Under the pieces are notes generated by a model. That model was not told the origin of the DNA, did no database searches, and saw nothing but the letters and a program-made list of their open reading frames with translations. From UBA6168 sp964423205 (GTDB lineage: Bacteria > Bacteroidota > Bacteroidia > Chitinophagales > Saprospiraceae): 64,000 nt of DNA. The position numbers were made by a program, and so were the translations under genes. Shown one piece after another: positions 60,567 to 64,000 of the stretch; positions within the stretch are counted from its first letter, which is position 1, and the number at the start of each line of letters is the position of its first letter. The DNA lies in the NCBI GenBank assembly GCA_964423205.1, contig CAYRDX010000013.1, positions 16,177-80,176 on the forward strand, read 5' to 3'.

Positions 60567-61772
60567 ATGCGAGGCAAAAAAATATTGCTGGTCATTACCG
60601 GTAGCATAGCCGCCTATAAAGCTGCCTTTTTCACACGTTTACTTATTAAAGCAGGTGCAGAGGTTCAGGTCATTATGACAGAAGCTGCCACTGAGTTCAT
60701 CAGTCCTCTCACGCTTTCCACTCTGTCAAAAAGGCCGGTTCTCACGAAAATATTTGCCGAAGGCGAATGGAACAGCCATGTAGAACTGGGACTATGGGCA
60801 GATGTCATGTTAATAGCGCCGGCTACTGCAAACACGATGGCCCGTATGGCTAACGGGGTTTGCGACAATCTTTCCACGGCGGTTTATTTGTCTGCCCGTT
60901 GCCCGGTTTATTTCGCCCCGGCGATGGACCTCGACATGTGGAAACATCCAGCAACGCAAGCCAATGTGGAAAGATTAAAATCCTTCGGTAACAAGTTTAT
61001 CGAAGTTGGACACGGGGAATTGGCAAGCGGCCTCATAGGTGAAGGCAGAATGGCAGAACCAGAGGACATTATCCGTGTACTGGAAAAAGAACTGGCGACA
61101 GGTGGTGTTTTTAGTAACAAAAAAATACTGGTTACTGCAGGTCCTACATACGAACCACTAGACCCCATCCGGTTCATAGGGAATCATTCTTCAGGGAAAA
61201 TGGGTGTCGCCATTGCTGATGCATTTGCAGCTCAGGGAGCTCATGTTTCGTTGATTCTTGGTCCCTCCAAAGTGCTTCCTGAACATGCTGGTATTAAGGT
61301 CGTAAAAGTCCAAACAGCCCAGGAAATGTTTGATGCTGCAATAAGTCTGTTTTTAGATACAGAAGTAGCAGTGTTGGCTGCAGCAGTAGCCGATTACCGG
61401 CCTGCCAGTGTTTCAATAGAGAAAATAAAAAAGAAAGAAAAGGACCTAACGCTCCAATTAGAAAAGACTCCAGATATAGCAGCAGAATTGGGCAGGATAA
61501 AAAGTGCCCATCAAGTTATCGTAGGTTTTGCACTGGAAACAGAAAATGAGATAGAGAATGCCATCAATAAACTTCAAAGAAAGAATTTTGATTGCATTGT
61601 TCTCAATTCCCTGCGCGAAGCTGGTGCTGGTTTTAACCACGATACCAATAAAATTACCATTCTGTATCCGGGCAATAAGAGAAAGGATTTTGAGTTAAAG
61701 TCCAAGAAAGAACTTGCCTCCGACATCGTGGCAGAAGTCAACGAAATACTTTTTAGTCGTGGCCTCAGGTAA
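60567..61772 (+). CDS. coaBC: CoaBC, phosphopantothenoylcysteine synthase/decarboxylase
   Basis: A bifunctional coenzyme A enzyme of 401 residues. The N-terminal flavoprotein decarboxylase (CoaC) shows KKILLVITGSIAAYKAAFFTRLLIKAGAEVQVIMTEAA, the active-site His in WNSHVELGLWADVMLIAPATANTMA, and the substrate flap ASGLIGEGRMAEP. The C-terminal ligase (CoaB) starts at KKILVTAGPTYEPLDPIRFIGNHSSGKMG and has VAVLAAAVADYRPAS. Ligation of phosphopantothenate with cysteine and decarboxylation occur in the cytosol. In the bamD-rpoZ operon. Confidence 0.97.
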   Translation: MRGKKILLVITGSIAAYKAAFFTRLLIKAGAEVQVIMTEAATEFISPLTLSTLSKRPVLTKIFAEGEWNSHVELGLWADVMLIAPATANTMARMANGVCDNLSTAVYLSARCPVYFAPAMDLDMWKHPATQANVERLKSFGNKFIEVGHGELASGLIGEGRMAEPEDIIRVLEKELATGGVFSNKKILVTAGPTYEPLDPIRFIGNHSSGKMGVAIADAFAAQGAHVSLILGPSKVLPEHAGIKVVKVQTAQEMFDAAISLFLDTEVAVLAAAVADYRPASVSIEKIKKKEKDLTLQLEKTPDIAAELGRIKSAHQVIVGFALETENEIENAINKLQRKNFDCIVLNSLREAGAGFNHDTNKITILYPGNKRKDFELKSKKELASDIVAEVNEILFSRGLR

Positions 61773-61849
61773 ATTCATCTATCTGACAAAATAGTTTTGG
61801 TCTGTTCTGAAGCATTTTTGCTTCAGAATCGTACATCAAATTCATTCCT

Positions 61850-62425
61850 ATGAAAAAGCTGACCCTGTATTTTATGGCTATTGCCATTTTTAGTGCTTGC
61901 AGCTTCGATCCGATAATGAAACATCGCTTTGCTGGTAAGTATGAAGCTCGTTTGAGCGCTCCAAAATCAGATCGTGATATACGTAAAGCTAAACGTGAAC
62001 TGGAAAGAAACATTCGTGATACCAAGAAAGACATCGATAAAGGCATAGAGGATGCAAAAAAAGATATTGAACGCGAATTAGAAAATGAAAACAATATTAA
62101 AGATGCGCTTAAAGATTTAATGGCTGGCGTTGGCAAAATGGCTGAAGGTCTGACAGATTTGGGAGAAGGACTGGGAAAAATTGGACTGGACCTTGGCCAG
62201 GACATATTGAGAGGTATCAAATTTAAAGTGGAGTTTAAAAAGAACGGTGAAGTTGTGTTTGGGAACGGTTCCCGCGATATAAAGCATTGGAACATTGAAA
62301 AAGGCACCCTTTACATCTGGGATTATGAAGATGAGAAAATGGCCTTTGAAATGAAACAGGTGGCTGCCAGGGAATGGGAATTAATTGGTAAAAACATCAC
62401 GTTTCATTTGACTGAAATAAAATAG
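61850..62425 (+). CDS. Hypothetical lipoprotein with charged helical region
   Basis: A 191-residue lipoprotein: MKKLTLYFMAIAIFSAC gives a lipobox Cys at 17. Residues ~35-90 are a Lys/Glu/Asp-rich helical stretch with repeats (RKAKRELERNIRDTKKDIDKGIEDAKKDIERELENE), probably coiled coil. The C-terminal part (VEFKKNGEVVFGNGSRDIKHWNIEKGTLYIWDYEDEKMAF) looks like a small lipocalin-like beta domain of the kind used for stress-response lipoproteins. No family recognised with certainty. Confidence 0.75.
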   Translation: MKKLTLYFMAIAIFSACSFDPIMKHRFAGKYEARLSAPKSDRDIRKAKRELERNIRDTKKDIDKGIEDAKKDIERELENENNIKDALKDLMAGVGKMAEGLTDLGEGLGKIGLDLGQDILRGIKFKVEFKKNGEVVFGNGSRDIKHWNIEKGTLYIWDYEDEKMAFEMKQVAAREWELIGKNITFHLTEIK

Positions 62426-62459
62426 TTGATTGTTGATAGTTGATAGTTGATAGTTGATG
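62425..62459 (+). repeat. GTTGATA heptad array at a stop codon
   Basis: Five consecutive 7-bp units GTTGATT, GTTGATA (three), GTTGATG. The first base is the last base of the preceding gene's TAG stop codon. Confidence 0.9.
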
Positions 62460-62531
62460 GTTTGGCTAAACTTACAACTAACAACAAACAACTTTTAAGA
62501 CCAACGGGTAACACGAAAAATAATATCGGAC

Positions 62532-63437
62532 ATGAAGAAATTGTGTTTTGCGATTGTGGCTCTTTTTGTTTGGACAGTGACCTATGGACAGGAGCTGCAG
62601 GTGAAAGTTTCCATTAACACTCCCAAACTGCACACCGCCGATCCTGCTGTTTTTGAAACATTGAAAACAGCTATCGAGGAGTTCATGAACAATCAGAAGT
62701 GGACTACTGATGTGTATGAGCAGAAGGAAAGGGTCAAAATGGACATCGTGATGACTATTTCAAAAGAACTAACAGCTGCCTCTTTTGAAGCAGAACTTAG
62801 TCTTCAGTCTATTCGTCCGGTATTTGGCAGCACTTACGAAACTCCGCTTTTCAAACACCTCGACAAAGAAGTAGTATTTATCTATCAACAATTCCAACCT
62901 CTGGAATACAGCCAAACGGCTTTCATGGATAACCTGACTTCTATTCTTGCTTTTTATGCTTATGTGGCTTTGGGAATAGACTACGACTCATTTGCATCCC
63001 AAGGTGGGGAGCCTTACTATCAGATGGCCCAGGACATAGTTAACAGAATTCCACCCAGCATCTCCTCCACTGTACCTGGTTGGAGATCGGTGGATGGTAC
63101 TCGAAATCGCTATTGGCTTGTGGAAAGCATACTTTCCCCACGGGCAAAAGCTTTTCGGCAAAGCATTTACGATTATCACCGCCAGGGCTTGGATCTTATG
63201 CACAAAGACTTGGCAAGCGGCAGAGCTGTGATGACGGGAGCAATCGAAACTTTGGCAGATGTCAACCGCAATTATCCCAACGCGATGATTCTCCAGGTAT
63301 TTGCCAACACCAAGTCCGACGAAATCATCGAAATTTATAAGGGCGCTTCCACTCTTGAAAAGGAAAGGGTAATACGCACCATGGAGCAGGTGAACCCGCC
63401 AAGGGCTTCATCGTACAGGCAAGGTATTGGTCGCTAA
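62532..63437 (+). CDS. DUF4835 family secreted protein
   Basis: A 301-residue protein with signal peptide ending TVTYGQ. It has the DUF4835 marks ELQVKVSINTPKLHTADPAVFETLKTAIEEFMNNQKWT near the N-terminus, VFGSTYETPLFKHLDKEVVFIYQQFQPLEYSQTAFMDNLTSILAFYAYVALGIDYDSFA in the middle, and LMHKDLASGRAVMTGAIETLADVNRNYPNAMILQVFANTKSDEI near the end. It is conserved across Bacteroidota downstream of bamD-coaBC; the function is unknown. The adjacent recN seen in many relatives is missing here. Confidence 0.93.
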   Translation: MKKLCFAIVALFVWTVTYGQELQVKVSINTPKLHTADPAVFETLKTAIEEFMNNQKWTTDVYEQKERVKMDIVMTISKELTAASFEAELSLQSIRPVFGSTYETPLFKHLDKEVVFIYQQFQPLEYSQTAFMDNLTSILAFYAYVALGIDYDSFASQGGEPYYQMAQDIVNRIPPSISSTVPGWRSVDGTRNRYWLVESILSPRAKAFRQSIYDYHRQGLDLMHKDLASGRAVMTGAIETLADVNRNYPNAMILQVFANTKSDEIIEIYKGASTLEKERVIRTMEQVNPPRASSYRQGIGR

Positions 63438-63629
63438 GTTTTCGGGTAATAGATTTCCGGATGATTATAAACAGAGGATTCTGCCTTTGTTATTTCACTA
63501 ATCAACAGTCAACCGGCAACTCTCTATCCGCATTTTCAACGAAAATCCTTTTAGTTAAAAAAGGAGCTTACCTTAGCCACCCTGGAATTGCTTTATTTAT
63601 AGCCTTTGTCATTTTTCCCTGGTATTGAA

Positions 63630-64000
63630 ATGATTTCCCGCACGCTTCATTTATATAAGCACTCGTTTTCCAATCTATCAAGACAGGTTTGGTTGCTCTC
63701 TCTGGTCACCTTCATCAACCGAAGCGGCACCATGGTGATTGCTTTTCTCACCATTTACCTGACCACCAAACTGGGATTTAGCCTCGGGCAAGCTGGTTTG
63801 GCCATGACTTTCTTCGGCATTGGTTCATTGCTAGGCTCTTATACGGGTGGGCGGCTCACTGATAAATTTGGTTATTACAATATCATTTTTTGGTCCCTTT
63901 TTCTTGGGGGAATTATGTTCATCCTTCTGCAATTTGTGGAAAAGCCACTTCACGTTTATGGGATGATATTTCTACTCAGTCTGGTAGCAGAATCCTTTCG
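63630..64000 (+). CDS. MFS transporter, N-terminal part (runs off the window)
   Basis: Begins at ATG 63630 (MISRTLHLYKHSFSNLSRQVWLLSLVTFINRSGTMV). Transmembrane helices with the MFS motif A GSYTGGRLTDKFGYYNIIF after helix 2 are visible. Only ~123 residues lie in the window, so the substrate cannot be judged. The open frame continues to the last base. Confidence 0.85.
   Translation, partial: MISRTLHLYKHSFSNLSRQVWLLSLVTFINRSGTMVIAFLTIYLTTKLGFSLGQAGLAMTFFGIGSLLGSYTGGRLTDKFGYYNIIFWSLFLGGIMFILLQFVEKPLHVYGMIFLLSLVAESF

Overview
The window is a 64 kb piece of a Bacteroidota chromosome, probably a draft or metagenome assembly because a run of 29 Ns splits one gene. The assignment rests on a SusC/SusD pair, several Bacteroidota-type promoters (TTG, 19-22 bases, TAnnTTTG), many short signal-peptide or lipobox proteins, and the families DUF2911, DUF4835, DUF6438, SMUG2/DUF4918 and DUF5117-type metalloproteases. 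A mevalonate-pathway cluster and a eukaryote-like IleRS fit a Saprospiria, Cytophagia or Flavobacteriia-like lineage, but the genus cannot be told from this sequence.

Layout. 0-3 kb: secreted S9 peptidase and a DUF2911 protein. 3.1-5.4 kb: a graveyard of mobile DNA, with a decayed IS4-like element pierced by two short palindromes and one MITE, then a 15-bp tandem array, an IS66 fragment and a beta-propeller remnant. 5.4-16 kb: pirin, thiL, a small lipoprotein, a pyruvate-kinase-like protein, a zinc metalloprotease bracketed by CAAAC arrays, an ion-channel fragment, a SMUG2 glycosylase and thrS. 16-30 kb: susCD behind a terminator-like leader hairpin, then sucA, bamA, yidC and a DUF6438 lipoprotein. 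30-33 kb: a TPP riboswitch ahead of a TonB-dependent receptor (predicted thiamin uptake). 33-37 kb: kup plus a kdpD/kdpE-like pair, with the same ~54-bp element upstream of both transcription units. 37-40.4 kb: a HepT/MntA toxin-antitoxin pair and a DinB protein between ~87-bp direct repeats, then asnS. 40.5-48.3 kb: ABC ATPase, TlpA-like thioredoxin, TatC, AAA/DUF4143 ATPase, a beta-helix/PA14 lipoprotein and a VOC protein. 48.5-55 kb: tRNA-Gln, alpha/beta hydrolase, Nfu, a ferredoxin-reductase-like protein and the mevalonate operon (idi2, HMG-CoA reductase, GHMP kinase). 55-59.3 kb: ileS with a complex leader and a strange tRNA-like RNA. 59.3-64 kb: bamD, rpoZ-like, coaBC, a lipoprotein, DUF4835 and the start of an MFS transporter.

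The most striking item is the ileS leader. On the minus strand a good promoter is followed within about 13 bases by a 19-codon ORF containing Ile-Ile-Ile-Asn-Ile-Ile-Ile, then a strong terminator hairpin, then ileS. A segment at the end of the leader ORF can pair with the terminator loop. This is the architecture of ribosome-mediated attenuation, here predicted for isoleucyl-tRNA synthetase. Next in interest are a transcribed RNA with a tRNA-Leu-like acceptor, D arm and T arm but about 100 extra bases in the variable region; a family of 16-18 bp perfect or near-perfect palindromes scattered inside genes, an IS and a riboswitch loop; a KdpE-box-like element shared by kup and kdpDE; and 7- to 11-bp tandem arrays that often abut stop codons.

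All calls come from reading the sequence and translations; no database search or folding program was run.
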